Positions 1 to 9,795 are shown, counted from the stretch's first letter. The stretch is DNA of 64,000 bases from Prauserella aidingensis (GCF_024171865.1 NZ_JAMTCN010000007.1:124001-188000); one strand, 5' to 3'. Notes: a model not told the origin generated them from the letters alone. Numbers and translations are program-made.

Positions 1-46
1 GGTACGGATCGTCGGGGGTCGTGGCGGGGTCGGGCACGTCGGTCAT
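1..46 (-). CDS. 5' end of an unidentified gene, cut by the window edge
   Basis: An ATG on the minus strand opens a frame (MTDVPDPATTPDDPY) that runs off the left edge. It lies 28 nt downstream of the serine hydrolase stop codon on the same strand, so it could be the next gene of that unit. No clear ribosome binding site precedes it and 15 residues are too few to identify a family. Confidence 0.3.
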   Translation of the reverse strand, partial: MTDVPDPATTPDDPY

Positions 47-74
47 GAGCCCAGTCTGCCAGCAGAGGTGGAGC

Positions 75-1001
75 TCAACCGCCGCCGAGGGCGCGGGCCA
101 GGGCGCGTGCGCCGGCCGTCACCGCGTCCCGTGCCGTGGCGAAATCGGTGTCGCCCGGCATGACGACGGGCAGTGCGACGACGAACCGGCCACCGTCGCC
201 CACGACGCCGGTCGTGTTGAGCACCACGTCGTCACCGACCGGCATCCAGCCCTGTTTCACCGCCACGGTGCGGTCGCCGAACGCCGCGGGCAGCCCGAAC
301 CGCTGGTCGAAGCCGTCGGCGGCGGTCGCGTCGAAGTCGCCGAGGCTGCCGAGTACCGCGTCGCGCGCAGGCCGGGGCAGGTCGTGCTGCAGGTACGCGT
401 AGGTGCGCACGATGTCACGGGGGCTCATGCGGGTGAGTTCCCACTCCTCGGCGTCGGTGGGCGGGGTCGTGGCGTCGAGGCCGACGAGTCGGGCGGTGCG
501 CTCGACGATCGCGGCGCCGCCGAACTCCTCCCACAGCCTCGTCGCGGCACCGTCGTCGCTGGCCGACAGCATCGCCGTCAGGTCGGCTCCCGTGGTGCCG
601 CCGGGCGGGCGCCAGTCGTGGGCCCGCAGGACGTCGACGGCGATCAGGAGTTTGACGACGGACGCCGTGTAGAAGGGCTCGTCGGCGCGTGCCCCGACGA
701 CCGTGGCCCCGGTCCGCCGGTCGTGGACGGCGAGTCCGGTCGTCGAACCCGGTACGACACGGTCGACCGCGTCGACGACCGCCGTGGCCGCCTGCTCGCG
801 GTCACGCGGCGTGGCCGGAGGTTCGAGCGCGGTGCCGGTCCCGTGACGTCCGGGAGCGGCCGCGGTCACGTTGCCGCGGGTGTCTCCGGGGGTGGACCCG
901 CCCGTGGCCCCGCCCGTCCCGACGGAGCCGGTGGTGAGCGTGATTCCCGCGGCCAGGACCGCCCCGGCGACGACACCCGCCGCGACGGCGCGATGTCCCA
1001 T
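75..1001 (-). CDS. Secreted serine hydrolase of the class A beta-lactamase-like fold
   Basis: A 308-residue exported protein. Residues 1-25 form a signal peptide or membrane anchor (MGHR, then an Ala/Val-rich stretch), followed by a Gly/Thr-rich linker to about residue 60. The catalytic part carries S114-V-V-K117 as the SxxK nucleophile motif, S148-D-D in the place of the SDN motif, and K249-Q-G in the place of KTG. That set marks the beta-lactamase/penicillin-binding superfamily. I see no full omega-loop ExxLN signature, so true beta-lactamase activity is doubtful; a peptidoglycan or D-Ala-type hydrolase is equally possible. The ATG start was chosen because the signal peptide begins there; the longer open frame upstream has no such feature. 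It diverges from the secreted peptidase at 1212 across 210 nt. Confidence 0.82.
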   Translation of the reverse strand: MGHRAVAAGVVAGAVLAAGITLTTGSVGTGGATGGSTPGDTRGNVTAAAPGRHGTGTALEPPATPRDREQAATAVVDAVDRVVPGSTTGLAVHDRRTGATVVGARADEPFYTASVVKLLIAVDVLRAHDWRPPGGTTGADLTAMLSASDDGAATRLWEEFGGAAIVERTARLVGLDATTPPTDAEEWELTRMSPRDIVRTYAYLQHDLPRPARDAVLGSLGDFDATAADGFDQRFGLPAAFGDRTVAVKQGWMPVGDDVVLNTTGVVGDGGRFVVALPVVMPGDTDFATARDAVTAGARALARALGGG

Positions 1002-1211
1002 GTCTCCATCCGACCACGTCCCGGCGGGTTTCGCCGCGTTGCGAGCCCGGCGATGCGAGGCGACAGCGTTCCCGCCGTCGGTGATTCGCCGCCCGGGAGG
1101 CGAATCCGGGCGATCTTGACAGTCCGGGGCATCGGCGGAAAAGTCGGGCCGCTCGTGTGCGCGGCACCGAGTGCACCGTCCCTGTCCCCACGAACCGATC
1201 GAGGTGTTTCC

Positions 1212-2981
1212 GTGTCGAGAGCCAGGTGGAGATCCGCACGACTGTTCGCCCCGTTGCTGACGGCCGTCATCGCGTTGCCGTTGTCCGCCCCCGCAGCGGC
1301 CGCCGAGGCCGCGGGGCCCCCGCAACGTCCCGTGTTCACGGGAGGGGAGGCGCAGCCGGTGTTCGATCCCGACGACGTCGTACGGGAGAATCTGTGGGTC
1401 CGCGCGCCGGTCGACAGCGACCGCGACGGCGCCGACGACGAGGTGCACGTCCGCGTCGTGCGCCCGGCGGACACCGAGCAGGGGCTGCGCGTGCCGGTGG
1501 TCTACACCGCCAGCCCGTACTTCTCGGGTGGCAACGACGTGCAGAACCACGACGTCGACGTCGAGCTGTACGTACCGCGCGCGGAGATGACGTCCCGGTA
1601 CGAGGACTACCTGCTGTCGCGGGGATTCGCCGTGGTGTACGCCGAATCGCTCGGGAGCGGCGCATCGACCGGCTGTCCGACGACGGGCGGCGAGAACGAG
1701 ACGATCGGCGCGAAGTCGGTGGTGGACTGGCTCAACGGCCGTGCCCCGGCACGCACCGGTGGCGGCGATCCGGTGCGGGCGGACTGGACCACCGGCAGGA
1801 CGGCGATGATGGGCGTGTCCTACAACGGGACTCTGCCGAACGCCGTCGCCGGCACCGGCGTCGAAGGGCTCGAGACGATCGTGCCGATCGCGGCGATCTC
1901 CGAGTGGTACGACTACTACCGTGAGAACGGTGCGGTCGTCGCGCCCGGTGGTTACCAGGGTGAGGACGCCGACGTGCTCGCCGAGTACGTCTACACCCGG
2001 CAGGACCGCGAGATCTGCCGTCCCGTGATCGACGAACTGGCCCGGGAGCAGGATCGCGTCACCGGTGACGACAGCGAGTTCTGGCAGCAACGGTCCTACC
2101 TGGACGACGCGGAGAACGTGAACGCCTCCGTGCTCGCGGTGCACGGTCTGTCCGACTGGAACGTGACGCTGAGCCAGACGGCCCGTTGGTACGAGGCGCT
2201 CGCCGAGCACGGCGTCGAGCGGAAGATCTGGCTGCACCAGTTCGCGCACACGGACCCCTACGGGGTGCGCAAGGAGGAGTGGCTGCGCACGCTGAACCGC
2301 TGGTTCTCCCACTATCTGTACGACGTCGACAACGGCGTCGAGACGGAACCGCGCGCGACGATCCAGCGCGAGGACGAGACGTGGCACGACGAGGCGGACT
2401 GGCCCGCGGCGGGGGCCGACGACGCGGAACTGCACCTGCGACCCGGTGGTGACGGCATCGGCGGGCTGTCGCCGGACGGTGCGGCGCGCGGCAGGCCGGT
2501 GACGGAGGAGCTGACCGACGACGCGTCGAAGACCGTGGAGCAGCTCGTCGACGCCGACACGTCGCCGCACCGGCTGCGGTACACCACCGAGGCCGTCACG
2601 GAGCCGGTGCGCCTGAGCGGAACCCCCTCGGTCGACCTGCGCATGCGGTTCGACCGGCCGGCGGCGAACGTGACCGGCGTACTCGTCGATCGCGCTCCCG
2701 ACGGCACCTCGCACGTCGTCACGCGTGGTTGGGCCGATCCGCAGAACCGGCACGACCGCGCGTCGACCCGGCCGATCCGGCCGGGGCAGCCGTACCGGTT
2801 GTCGTTCGACCTGCAGCCGCAGGACTACGTGGTGGACGAGGGGCATCGACTCGAATTCGTCGTGCTCTCCAGCGATCGCGACTTCACGCTGCGGCCGAGG
2901 CCCGGGACCGGTGTCGCGGTGGATGTGAAGCACTCGTCGGTCACCGTGCCGATCGTCGGCGGCGACGGCGCGATGCGGTAG
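1212..2981 (+). CDS. Secreted Xaa-Pro dipeptidyl-peptidase-like hydrolase (CocE/NonD family)
   Basis: A 589-residue alpha/beta hydrolase of the PepX/CocE type. An N-terminal signal peptide ends near the Ala run at residues 28-34. The catalytic triad can be placed: Ser203 in GVSYNG, Asp315 in HGLSDWNV, His346 in HQFAHTDPYG. The last 200 residues match the beta-jellyroll C-terminal domain of the family (SFDLQPQDYVVDEGHRLEF region). Substrates are likely Xaa-Pro peptides or esters outside the cell. The GTG at 1212 is chosen because a GAGGTG sequence lies about 7 nt upstream and the signal peptide starts there; the same frame stays open far upstream only because of GC bias. Confidence 0.85.
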   Translation: MSRARWRSARLFAPLLTAVIALPLSAPAAAAEAAGPPQRPVFTGGEAQPVFDPDDVVRENLWVRAPVDSDRDGADDEVHVRVVRPADTEQGLRVPVVYTASPYFSGGNDVQNHDVDVELYVPRAEMTSRYEDYLLSRGFAVVYAESLGSGASTGCPTTGGENETIGAKSVVDWLNGRAPARTGGGDPVRADWTTGRTAMMGVSYNGTLPNAVAGTGVEGLETIVPIAAISEWYDYYRENGAVVAPGGYQGEDADVLAEYVYTRQDREICRPVIDELAREQDRVTGDDSEFWQQRSYLDDAENVNASVLAVHGLSDWNVTLSQTARWYEALAEHGVERKIWLHQFAHTDPYGVRKEEWLRTLNRWFSHYLYDVDNGVETEPRATIQREDETWHDEADWPAAGADDAELHLRPGGDGIGGLSPDGAARGRPVTEELTDDASKTVEQLVDADTSPHRLRYTTEAVTEPVRLSGTPSVDLRMRFDRPAANVTGVLVDRAPDGTSHVVTRGWADPQNRHDRASTRPIRPGQPYRLSFDLQPQDYVVDEGHRLEFVVLSSDRDFTLRPRPGTGVAVDVKHSSVTVPIVGGDGAMR

Positions 2982-2992
2982 GCGGGCTCTCG

Positions 2993-3037
2993 GCCCGGCA
3001 CGTCCGGGCTGTCCGCCGCTCCGCCCGGATGCCGGGC
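2993..3037 (+). terminator. Two short GC hairpins after the peptidase gene
   Basis: Two 6-bp stems follow the stop codon: GCCCGG/CCGGGC with a 5-nt loop (2993-3009) and GCCCGG/CCGGGC with a 3-nt loop (3023-3037). No T-run follows, which is common for actinobacterial terminators; support is only structural. Confidence 0.35.
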
Positions 3038-3199
3038 GAGGGGAGCGATGTCGGTGGCGGGCGCGGCAGGGTAGTGCCCGCCACCGACAGTTCCGCGCCT
3101 CCCGCCCGCGCCGACGGCGAGTTGTCCACGTCGGACGAGCGTGTCCACAGATGTCGCGCAGTGCCCCCGCAGGCGGGTTCTCGGCCGCATCGTGGAGGC

Positions 3200-4345
3200 A
3201 TGACCACTTCATCGACGACACGTCCAGACCTCGGTACTCCGGTGGACCTGCGCAGAGCGGATCGGCTCATCGCATCCGTCCCTTATCTGCTCGGCTTCAC
3301 GCCCGCGAATTCGCTCGTGATGCTCGTGCACGCACCCGACGGCCCGAAGACCCACACCATCGGCCACGTCATGCGCGTCGACCTTCCGGACGCGGGGTCG
3401 GTCCCGGAACTGGTGCCGCTGCTGCGCGCTCCACTGTCGGGTGCCGCCGCCGTGACGGTGGTACTCGTCGGTGGTGACCCGACCGGCGACGGACCCGCAC
3501 ACCGCGACGTGATGGCCGCGCTGGCCGCCGTCATGACCGACATCGGGGTGCCGATCAACCACGCCCTGTGGACCCCGGAGATCCGCCTCGGCGCCCGCTG
3601 GGGGTGCTACGGAGACGAGGCGTGCCGGGGCGAGTTGCCGGATCCGGCGGCCTCGACCATGGCGGCCGTGACCACCCACGCCGGGCAGCTGACCTATCCG
3701 AGCCGCGAGGCGATGGAGCGCGCGCTCGACCCGGACACCGACCAGGCGCTGGCCCGTCGCGCGGCGCTACTGGAACTGGCCGCCTCCCGTGACGAGGCGA
3801 CGCCCGCCGACCGGGACGAGGAGATCGCACACGCCTGCGGGCTCGTGCGCGACACCGTGGCGAGGTTCCGGAGCGGTCGGAGCGCCGGAACCTCACCGGT
3901 ACTGTCCGACCGCGAGATCGTGGAGTTGGCTCGTGCGCTGTCCCACCACGAGGTGCGAGACCTGGCGTTCGGTGCGTGCTGGCCGCCACGAACGGACCTC
4001 GCCGCGGCGGCCGAACAGCTGTGGACCGTACTGGTGCGCGGCGTTCCCGCCCCGGAACGTGCGGAACCGGCGTCGCTGCTCGCGTACACGGCCTACCTGC
4101 GTGGCGACGGCCCCTTGGCCGGTGTCGCCGTGGCGAAGGCGCTCGAGGCCCGACCGGGTCACACCCTGGGCAAGCTTCTCGACCAGGCGCTGGCGCATGC
4201 CGTGCCGCCCGAGACGATGGCCCGCCTCGCGCAGGATCGCACCGGCGCGTTCGCGGCCGTCGCCGACCGGGCCGAGAACGCCGCCCGCCGAACGGTCAGC
4301 GGCGAGTCGTGGGACGACCGTCCCGGGGGAGCCGGTCCTGGGTGA
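3200..4345 (+). CDS. DUF4192 family protein
   Basis: A 381-residue cytoplasmic protein that begins [20 protein letters not shown]. The block [20 protein letters not shown] is the hallmark start of the actinobacterial DUF4192 family. It has no signal peptide or membrane segment and its biochemical role is unknown. The ATG at 3200 follows GGAGG with short spacing; the longer upstream frame overlaps the peptidase gene and is spurious. Its last 50 nt overlap the 3' end of galE on the other strand, so the two genes converge without room for a separate terminator. Confidence 0.8.
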   Translation: MTTSSTTRPDLGTPVDLRRADRLIASVPYLLGFTPANSLVMLVHAPDGPKTHTIGHVMRVDLPDAGSVPELVPLLRAPLSGAAAVTVVLVGGDPTGDGPAHRDVMAALAAVMTDIGVPINHALWTPEIRLGARWGCYGDEACRGELPDPAASTMAAVTTHAGQLTYPSREAMERALDPDTDQALARRAALLELAASRDEATPADRDEEIAHACGLVRDTVARFRSGRSAGTSPVLSDREIVELARALSHHEVRDLAFGACWPPRTDLAAAAEQLWTVLVRGVPAPERAEPASLLAYTAYLRGDGPLAGVAVAKALEARPGHTLGKLLDQALAHAVPPETMARLAQDRTGAFAAVADRAENAARRTVSGESWDDRPGGAGPG

Positions 4346-5315
4346 ACCGCCACGCGTCGGTGACGATGCCGTGCAGGTCCGTGTGCACCGGCTTCCAGCC
4401 GAGCTCCGCACGAGCCTTCTCGGCCGAGGCCACCAGCACGGCCGGGTCGCCGTCGCGCCGCGGTGCCACGGCCGCCGGGATGTCGTGCCCGGTGACCTCG
4501 CGGCAGGTGTCGATCACTTCTCGGACGGAGAACCCGGTGCCGTTGCCCAGGTTGTAGATCTCGTGCCGGCCTTCGCGGGCGTGCTCGAGTGCGAGCAGGT
4601 GCGCGTCCGCCAGGTCGGTGACGTGGATGTAGTCGCGGACGGCGGTGCCGTCCGCGGTGGGGTAGTCCTCGCCGAAGATCTGCACCTGGTCGCGGTCACC
4701 GGTGGCGACCTGCAGCACGATCGGGATCAGGTGCGTCTCGGTGGCGTGCCGCTCACCGAACTGCCCGTGGGCACCGGCGACGTTGAAGTAGCGCAGGCTG
4801 GTCGCCGCGAGTCCGTGCGCGCGGGCGTAGCTGGTGATCGCGTAGTCGATGGCCAGTTTGGTGGCGCCGTAGGTGTTCGTCGGCCCGGTCGGAGCCGTCT
4901 CCGGGATGGGGCTGACGTCCGGCTCGCCGTAGGTGGCTGCCGTCGACGAGAACACCAGCCGCGGTGTGCCGTGGGTGCGCATCGCATCGAGCAACCGCAG
5001 GGAGGTGAGGACATTGCCCCGCCAGTAGAGACCCGGGTCCTGCATGGATTCGCCGACGAGTGACTTCGCCGCGAAGTGCAGCACGCCGTCGAAACCCTGG
5101 CTGAGCAGGGTCTGGGCGACGTCGGCCGCGTCGCCCTGGATGAAGCGGACCCCGTCCGGAACCGCGTCGGCATGGCCCGTGGACAGGTCGTCCACGACCG
5201 TGACGTCGTGCCCGGCCTCGACGAGTCGTGCGGCGCACACGCTGCCGACATAGCCGGCGCCGCCGGTGACGACCAGTTTCATCGGACTGCGGGTCGGGGC
5301 CGGGTCGGTGGGCAT
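4296..5315 (-). CDS. galE: UDP-glucose 4-epimerase GalE
   Basis: A 339-residue extended SDR enzyme that interconverts UDP-galactose and UDP-glucose with bound NAD. Visible features are the Rossmann motif GGAGYVGS just after the start, the catalytic YxxxK in YGATK with the preceding FSSTAATYG block, and the family signature [12 protein letters not shown]. Two starts are possible: [15 protein letters not shown] from 5315, preceded by AGGAAGG at 8 nt, and MKLV from 5282, which lacks a ribosome binding site; I prefer 5315. It lies 160 nt downstream of galK on the same strand, with a tandem repeat between them. No galT accompanies the pair. Confidence 0.92.
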   Translation of the reverse strand: MPTDPAPTRSPMKLVVTGGAGYVGSVCAARLVEAGHDVTVVDDLSTGHADAVPDGVRFIQGDAADVAQTLLSQGFDGVLHFAAKSLVGESMQDPGLYWRGNVLTSLRLLDAMRTHGTPRLVFSSTAATYGEPDVSPIPETAPTGPTNTYGATKLAIDYAITSYARAHGLAATSLRYFNVAGAHGQFGERHATETHLIPIVLQVATGDRDQVQIFGEDYPTADGTAVRDYIHVTDLADAHLLALEHAREGRHEIYNLGNGTGFSVREVIDTCREVTGHDIPAAVAPRRDGDPAVLVASAEKARAELGWKPVHTDLHGIVTDAWRFTQDRLPRDGRPTTRR

Positions 5316-5344
5316 GTTCCGGGCCTTCCTGATCGGGGAGCGCT

Positions 5345-5408
5345 GTGGAGCTGTGACGCCGTGGAGCTGTGACGCCGTGGAGCTGTGACGCCGTGGAGCT
5401 GTGACGCC
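5345..5408 (-). repeat. Perfect tandem repeat, 4 x 16 bp
   Basis: The unit GTGGAGCTGTGACGCC (plus strand) is repeated four times without any mismatch between the galK stop and the galE start. A fifth partial copy follows (GTGG). It is not part of a supported gene. It may be a slippage-prone tract or act on galE expression; the array begins 30 nt upstream of the galE start codon. Confidence 0.95.
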
Positions 5409-5476
5409 GTGGGGCGGGGACGCGATGGGGCGGGGACAGTGTGCCGCAGTCCTCGGGTGGCCCTGCGGCGAGGTGC

Positions 5477-6736
5477 TCACCGGTCGCGGCCCGCCCCGGC
5501 GGAGGGAACGGCGACGAACATGCGCGGCCTGCGGTACCCGGCGGCGTCGAACGCCGTGGTCACGGCGGACTCGACGGCGTGCCGGTCGTTCTCGCGGACC
5601 AACGCGATCGCCGAGCCGCCGAACCCGCCGCCCGTCATCCGGGAGCCGAGCGCGCCCGCGGTGCGGGCCGTGTCGACGGCGAGGTCGAGCTCGGGACACG
5701 AGATGCGGTAGTCGTCACGCATACTCACGTGCGAGGCGTCGAGCACGGGGCCGATGTCGGCGATCCGCCCGTCCCGCAGGTACCGGGACGCTTCGAGCAC
5801 CCGCGCGTTCTCCGTGACGATGTGCCGCACGAGCGGGGCGAGGTCCGCAGGCAGCCGGTCGAGGGCGTCGGCCAGGGTGTCCGGAGTGACGTCGCGCAGG
5901 GCCGGCAGGCCCAGCAGGCGCGCGGCCTTCTCGGTGCCGTCGCGCCGGTCGCCGTACTCGGACCCGCCCAGCGAGTGCTTGACCTGCGTGTCGATCACCA
6001 ACACCGACAGGCCCGCGCCCGTGGCGTTGAACGGCACCTGCTCGGTCTCGCCGGACCGGCAGTCGAGGAACAACACGTGGCCGTCGACGCAGCACATCGA
6101 CGCGGTCTGGTCGAGCGAGCCGGTCGGGACGCCGACGAACTCGTTCTCGGCGCGCTGAGCCCAGCGTGCGATCTCGGCACGCCGGGACGCGTCCTGGTCG
6201 TGCTCGCCCGCGAGGCCGAGCAGCGCCATCGCCGTGGCGCACTCGATCGCGGCCGACGACGACAGGCCGGCACCGGTCGGTACGTCACCCGCGATCACGA
6301 GGTCGGCACCCTGGTCGACGCTCCATCCGCCCGCGTCGGTCGTGCCGGCCGCGCCGTCGTTACCCGTGCCGGCGCCGCGGGCACCGGCCTCGCGCAGCAC
6401 CCAGGCCACGCCCGCCGGGTAACCGGACCACCCGTCCGGCGTACCGGGCTGCAGGTCGGCCACCGCCACGGGTGCCTCGGCATGGACCCGGCCGTCCGAG
6501 CCGACCGTGGCGAAGGTCAGCTTGCCGTCCTCACGGGGTGCGGCCGCGGCGGCGAGACGGTGGGGGAGCGCGAACGGCAGCACGAACCCGTCGTTGTAGT
6601 CGGTGTGCTCCCCGATGAGGTTCACCCGGCCGGGGGCCGACCACACGCCTGCCGGCGCACGACCGTGGACGGAACGGAACGCGTCGTCGGCGGTGTCGGC
6701 GGGGCTCGCCGTCGTCGCCTGATCCGGGGCCGTCAC
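5477..6736 (-). CDS. galK: Galactokinase GalK
   Basis: A 419-residue GHMP-family kinase that phosphorylates galactose at C1, first step of the Leloir pathway. All signatures are present: the substrate motif [19 protein letters not shown] near residues 37-55, the ATP loop [11 protein letters not shown], and the C-terminal [12 protein letters not shown]. It starts with GTG, which overlaps the ideR stop codon (GTGA), so translation is probably coupled to ideR. A Gly/Ala/Thr-rich insertion near residues 115-135 is lineage-specific. The pairing of galK with an iron-dependent repressor in one transcript is not functionally obvious. Confidence 0.95.
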   Translation of the reverse strand: MTAPDQATTASPADTADDAFRSVHGRAPAGVWSAPGRVNLIGEHTDYNDGFVLPFALPHRLAAAAAPREDGKLTFATVGSDGRVHAEAPVAVADLQPGTPDGWSGYPAGVAWVLREAGARGAGTGNDGAAGTTDAGGWSVDQGADLVIAGDVPTGAGLSSSAAIECATAMALLGLAGEHDQDASRRAEIARWAQRAENEFVGVPTGSLDQTASMCCVDGHVLFLDCRSGETEQVPFNATGAGLSVLVIDTQVKHSLGGSEYGDRRDGTEKAARLLGLPALRDVTPDTLADALDRLPADLAPLVRHIVTENARVLEASRYLRDGRIADIGPVLDASHVSMRDDYRISCPELDLAVDTARTAGALGSRMTGGGFGGSAIALVRENDRHAVESAVTTAFDAAGYRRPRMFVAVPSAGAGRDR

Positions 6737-7425
6737 CGGGTCTGAGCCAGGACGGCGTGCAGCACGGTCGTGTTCACGGTGCCGGAGGCCGCGTCGTCGG
6801 ACACCTCCACCGAGGTGCCCGCGTTCTTGCCGACGTGGACCGTCCGGCCCGGCACGATGCCGACCGCCTTGAGCTGCGCCATGAGCGTCTCGTCACTCTG
6901 CACGTGCTCGGCGATACGGCGGATCTCCACCTTGCCGCCGCCCGACCGTGCCACGTCGTCGAGCCGCACGAGGTCGGACTCGGCGGGCGGGGCCGGCTCA
7001 CCGCCGTCACCGAGCTTGTCCAGGCCCGGGATCGGGTTGCCGTACGGCGAGGTGGTCGGCTGGTTCAACAGCGTGACGAGCTTGCGCTCCACGGCCTCGC
7101 TCATCACGTGCTCCCAGCGGCACGCCTCGCTGTGGACGTGTTCCCACTCCAGGCCGATGACGTCGACCAGCAGGCGCTCGGCCAGCCGGTGCTTGCGCAT
7201 CACGGCGATGGCGAGCTCACGCCCGTGCTCCGTCAGCTGCAGGTGCCGGTCGTCCGCGACGACGACCAGGCCGTCGCGCTCCATGCGCGCCACCGTCTGG
7301 CTCACCGTCGGACCGCTCTGCTCCAGCCGCTCCGCGATCCTCGCGCGCAGCGGGGTGACACCTTCCTCTTCGAGCTCGAAGATGGTGCGCAAGTACATCT
7401 CTGTGGTGTCGATGAGATCGTTCAC
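6733..7425 (-). CDS. ideR: Iron-dependent repressor IdeR (DtxR family)
   Basis: A 230-residue DNA-binding metalloregulator that represses siderophore and iron uptake genes when Fe(II) is plentiful. Every metal ligand of mycobacterial IdeR is conserved at the same number: Met10, His79, Glu83, His98, Cys102, Glu105 and His106. Order: winged helix 1-73, dimerisation domain to about 140, SH3-like domain to the end. The GTG start follows AAGGGGA by 5 nt. It is the first gene of a unit with galK and is divergent from the sulfurtransferase at 7625. I found no obvious IdeR box (TTAGGTTAGSCTAACCTAA type) in the window. Confidence 0.95.
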   Translation of the reverse strand: MNDLIDTTEMYLRTIFELEEEGVTPLRARIAERLEQSGPTVSQTVARMERDGLVVVADDRHLQLTEHGRELAIAVMRKHRLAERLLVDVIGLEWEHVHSEACRWEHVMSEAVERKLVTLLNQPTTSPYGNPIPGLDKLGDGGEPAPPAESDLVRLDDVARSGGGKVEIRRIAEHVQSDETLMAQLKAVGIVPGRTVHVGKNAGTSVEVSDDAASGTVNTTVLHAVLAQTR

Positions 7426-7624
7426 GCCTGTCCCCTTTGTTCGCCGAACTCATGGTAGTCCTCGCCCCCGACGCCGCGGTCGGCCGTCACGTGCCGTCGT
7501 CCGGCACCGGTGGTGTGGTAATCACCGACCGGCGAGGCGATGAACAGCCCGTTCGGAGTGGCGGACGCCCTCGCGTCCGCCTCACCGGACCCCGGCACCG
7601 CTCTCGAGGTAAGGAACGTCACCG

Positions 7625-8572
7625 ATGCCCGAAACCATCCCCGAACCGCAGTCAGCTGCACAGCCCGCGCCGTTCGGTCCGGTGGTGACCACCGCTGACC
7701 TCGCGGACGCGCTCGCCGGACCGGTCGATCGGCGCCCGGTCGTGCTCGACGTGCGATGGCGGCTCCTGGGGCCACCCGGGGTGGAGTCGTACCGCGACGG
7801 CCACCTGCCCGGAGCCGTGTTCCTCGATGTCGACACCGACCTCGCGGGCGTTCCGGGATCCGCGGGCAGGCATCCGCTGCCGGAACCCGCCGACCTGCAG
7901 CGCGTGCTGCGCGGCGCCGGGGTGCGCGGCGACCGCCCGGTGGTCGCGTACGACGACGCCGATTCGTCCGTCGCGGCGCGTGCATGGTGGCTGTTGCGCT
8001 GGGCCGGTCACCAGCGGGTCGCGGTGCTGGACGGTGGGTTCGCCGCCTGGCGGGCCGAAGGCAGGCCCGTGACGGCCGAGATCCCCGACCCGCAGCAGGG
8101 CGACATCACCGTCGAGCCGGGCCACCTGCCCGTGCTCGACGCCGACGGGGCGGCGGCGCTGGCACGGGACGGCGTGCTGCTCGACGCGCGTGCCCGCGAG
8201 CGCTACACCGGCGACCACGAGCCGGTCGATCCGCGCGGCGGACACGTCCCGGGTGCCCGCAACGCCCCGTTCGCAGCGCACGTCGGGTCCGACGGGCGCT
8301 GGCGCTCCCCGGAACAGCTGCGGGAACACTTCGCTCGCGTCGGGGTCGACGTCGATGTCCCCGGGAGCGATGCCCCCGGGCGCGAAGCCGGTCAGGGGCC
8401 CGGCGGCGCCGGGGTCGGCGTGTACTGCGGTTCGGGTGTCACCGCCAGTTCCGTGGTGCTCGCCCTCGAACGCGCGGGCCGCGACACTCCGGCCGCGCTG
8501 TACGCCGGATCGTGGTCCCACTGGTCGGCGGACCCGGACCGGCCCGCCGCGACGGGTGACGACCCGGGGTGA
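7625..8572 (+). CDS. Thiosulfate/3-mercaptopyruvate sulfurtransferase (two rhodanese domains)
   Basis: A 315-residue SseA-type enzyme. The N-terminal inactive rhodanese domain has the LDVRW and GHLPGAVFLDVDTDL motifs; the C-terminal catalytic domain has DARARERYTGDHEP, GHVPGARNAPF and the active-site loop VYCGSGVTAS with the persulfide-forming cysteine. It would transfer sulfur to cyanide, thiols or cofactor pathways in the cytoplasm. The ATG is preceded by GAGGTAAGGA. It stands alone, divergent from ideR and 44 nt before acuC, which appears to have its own promoter. Confidence 0.9.
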   Translation: MPETIPEPQSAAQPAPFGPVVTTADLADALAGPVDRRPVVLDVRWRLLGPPGVESYRDGHLPGAVFLDVDTDLAGVPGSAGRHPLPEPADLQRVLRGAGVRGDRPVVAYDDADSSVAARAWWLLRWAGHQRVAVLDGGFAAWRAEGRPVTAEIPDPQQGDITVEPGHLPVLDADGAAALARDGVLLDARARERYTGDHEPVDPRGGHVPGARNAPFAAHVGSDGRWRSPEQLREHFARVGVDVDVPGSDAPGREAGQGPGGAGVGVYCGSGVTASSVVLALERAGRDTPAALYAGSWSHWSADPDRPAATGDDPG

Positions 8573-8582
8573 TCGTGACCAG

Positions 8583-8610
8583 TGGACTCGGCGCCGCGGG
8601 CAGTTAGGCT
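8583..8610 (+). promoter_or_regulatory. Promoter of acuC giving a probably leaderless mRNA
   Basis: TGGACT (8583-8588), a 16-nt spacer, then TAGGCT (8605-8610) as the -10 hexamer. Only 6 nt separate the hexamer from the ATG at 8617, so transcription should begin at or next to the start codon. Confidence 0.5.
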
Positions 8611-8616
8611 CTGGGC

Positions 8617-9789
8617 ATGTCTCCCTCCGCCGTCGTCTGGGACCCCGCGCTGCTGGCCTACGACATGGGTGACCAGCATCCGTTCAACCCGGTGCGGCTG
8701 CACCTGACGATGCGGCTCGCGACGGCGCTCGGCGTGCTCGACGACGTGCCGTTGCTGTCGCCCGAGCCCGCAGGGGTCAAGGAGCTGTACCGCGCACATT
8801 CGGCGGAGTACCTCGAGGCGGTGCAGCAGGCGCCGATGGCGGGCTGGGACGTCGGCCACGGCCTCGGGACCGACGACAACCCGGTCTTCACCGACATGCA
8901 CGACGCGGCTTCCCTCGTCGTCGGGTCGACCCTGCTGGGCGCCCGGTGCCTCGCCGAGGGCAGGGCGCGGCGGGCGGTGAGCATCGCGGGCGGTCACCAC
9001 CACGCCATGCAGGACCGTGCCGCCGGGTTCTGCGTCTACAACGACTGTTCCGTCGCGATCTCGTGGCTGCTGGAGCAGGGCTACGACCGCATCGCGTACG
9101 TGGACACGGACGTGCACCACGGTGACGGGGTGCAGGCCACGTTCCTCGGTGATCCTCGCGTGCTGACGATCTCGTTGCACCAGCATCCGTTCACGCTGTT
9201 CCCGGGCACCGGCTATTCGGGTGAGATCGGGGCCGAGGAGGCGGCGGGGCGTGCCGTCAACGTGCCGCTGCCGCCGAACACCGGTGACGCGGGGTGGCTG
9301 CGCGCGTTCCACGCCGTGGTGCCGTCCCTGCTCGAGACGTTCCGCCCGCAGATCCTCGTCACGCAGTGCGGGGTCGATTCGCACGGCGAGGACCCGCTCG
9401 CGGACCTGTCGCTCACCGTCGACGGGCACAGGGCGATCTACCGCGAGTTGCGCCGGCTGGCCGACGCGTACGCCGAGGGCCGGTGGCTCGCCGTCGGCGG
9501 TGGGGGCTACCAGCTGTTGCGGGTGGTTCCCCGGTCGTGGACGCATCTGATCGCGACGGTGCTCGACCACGACGTCGCCCCGGGCACCCCGCTGCCTGCG
9601 GAGTGGACCGACATGGTCCGCGGTGTGGCGCCGTCGGCCGAGTTGCCGCCGACCATGTCCGACGGCGCCGACGTGGGGTTCTCCGCGTGGGGCGACGGCT
9701 TCGACGACGCCGTGGACGCGGCGATCCGCGACACCCGACGTGCCGTGTTCCCGTTGCACGGACTGGACCCGGACGATCCGAGGGACTGA
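8617..9789 (+). CDS. acuC: Zinc-dependent protein deacetylase AcuC (histone deacetylase family)
   Basis: A 390-residue class I HDAC-like enzyme expected to remove acetyl groups from lysines of metabolic enzymes, classically acetyl-CoA synthetase. The active site is intact: the His pair in GGHHHAMQ, GFCVYND, the zinc ligands in YVDTDVHHGDGVQ, the third ligand Asp in TQCGVDSHGEDPL, and the catalytic Tyr in GGGGYQLL. It lies 6 nt upstream of a Pat-type acetyltransferase gene, so eraser and writer should be cotranscribed. No ribosome binding site is visible; a -10 element 6 nt before the ATG suggests leaderless translation. Confidence 0.92.
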   Translation: MSPSAVVWDPALLAYDMGDQHPFNPVRLHLTMRLATALGVLDDVPLLSPEPAGVKELYRAHSAEYLEAVQQAPMAGWDVGHGLGTDDNPVFTDMHDAASLVVGSTLLGARCLAEGRARRAVSIAGGHHHAMQDRAAGFCVYNDCSVAISWLLEQGYDRIAYVDTDVHHGDGVQATFLGDPRVLTISLHQHPFTLFPGTGYSGEIGAEEAAGRAVNVPLPPNTGDAGWLRAFHAVVPSLLETFRPQILVTQCGVDSHGEDPLADLSLTVDGHRAIYRELRRLADAYAEGRWLAVGGGGYQLLRVVPRSWTHLIATVLDHDVAPGTPLPAEWTDMVRGVAPSAELPPTMSDGADVGFSAWGDGFDDAVDAAIRDTRRAVFPLHGLDPDDPRD

Positions 9790-9795
9790 ACCGCC

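Noticed and set aside
1116-1121. TTGACA upstream of the secreted peptidase gene as a promoter
   Set aside because: No acceptable -10 hexamer at 16-19 nt, so I did not list it.
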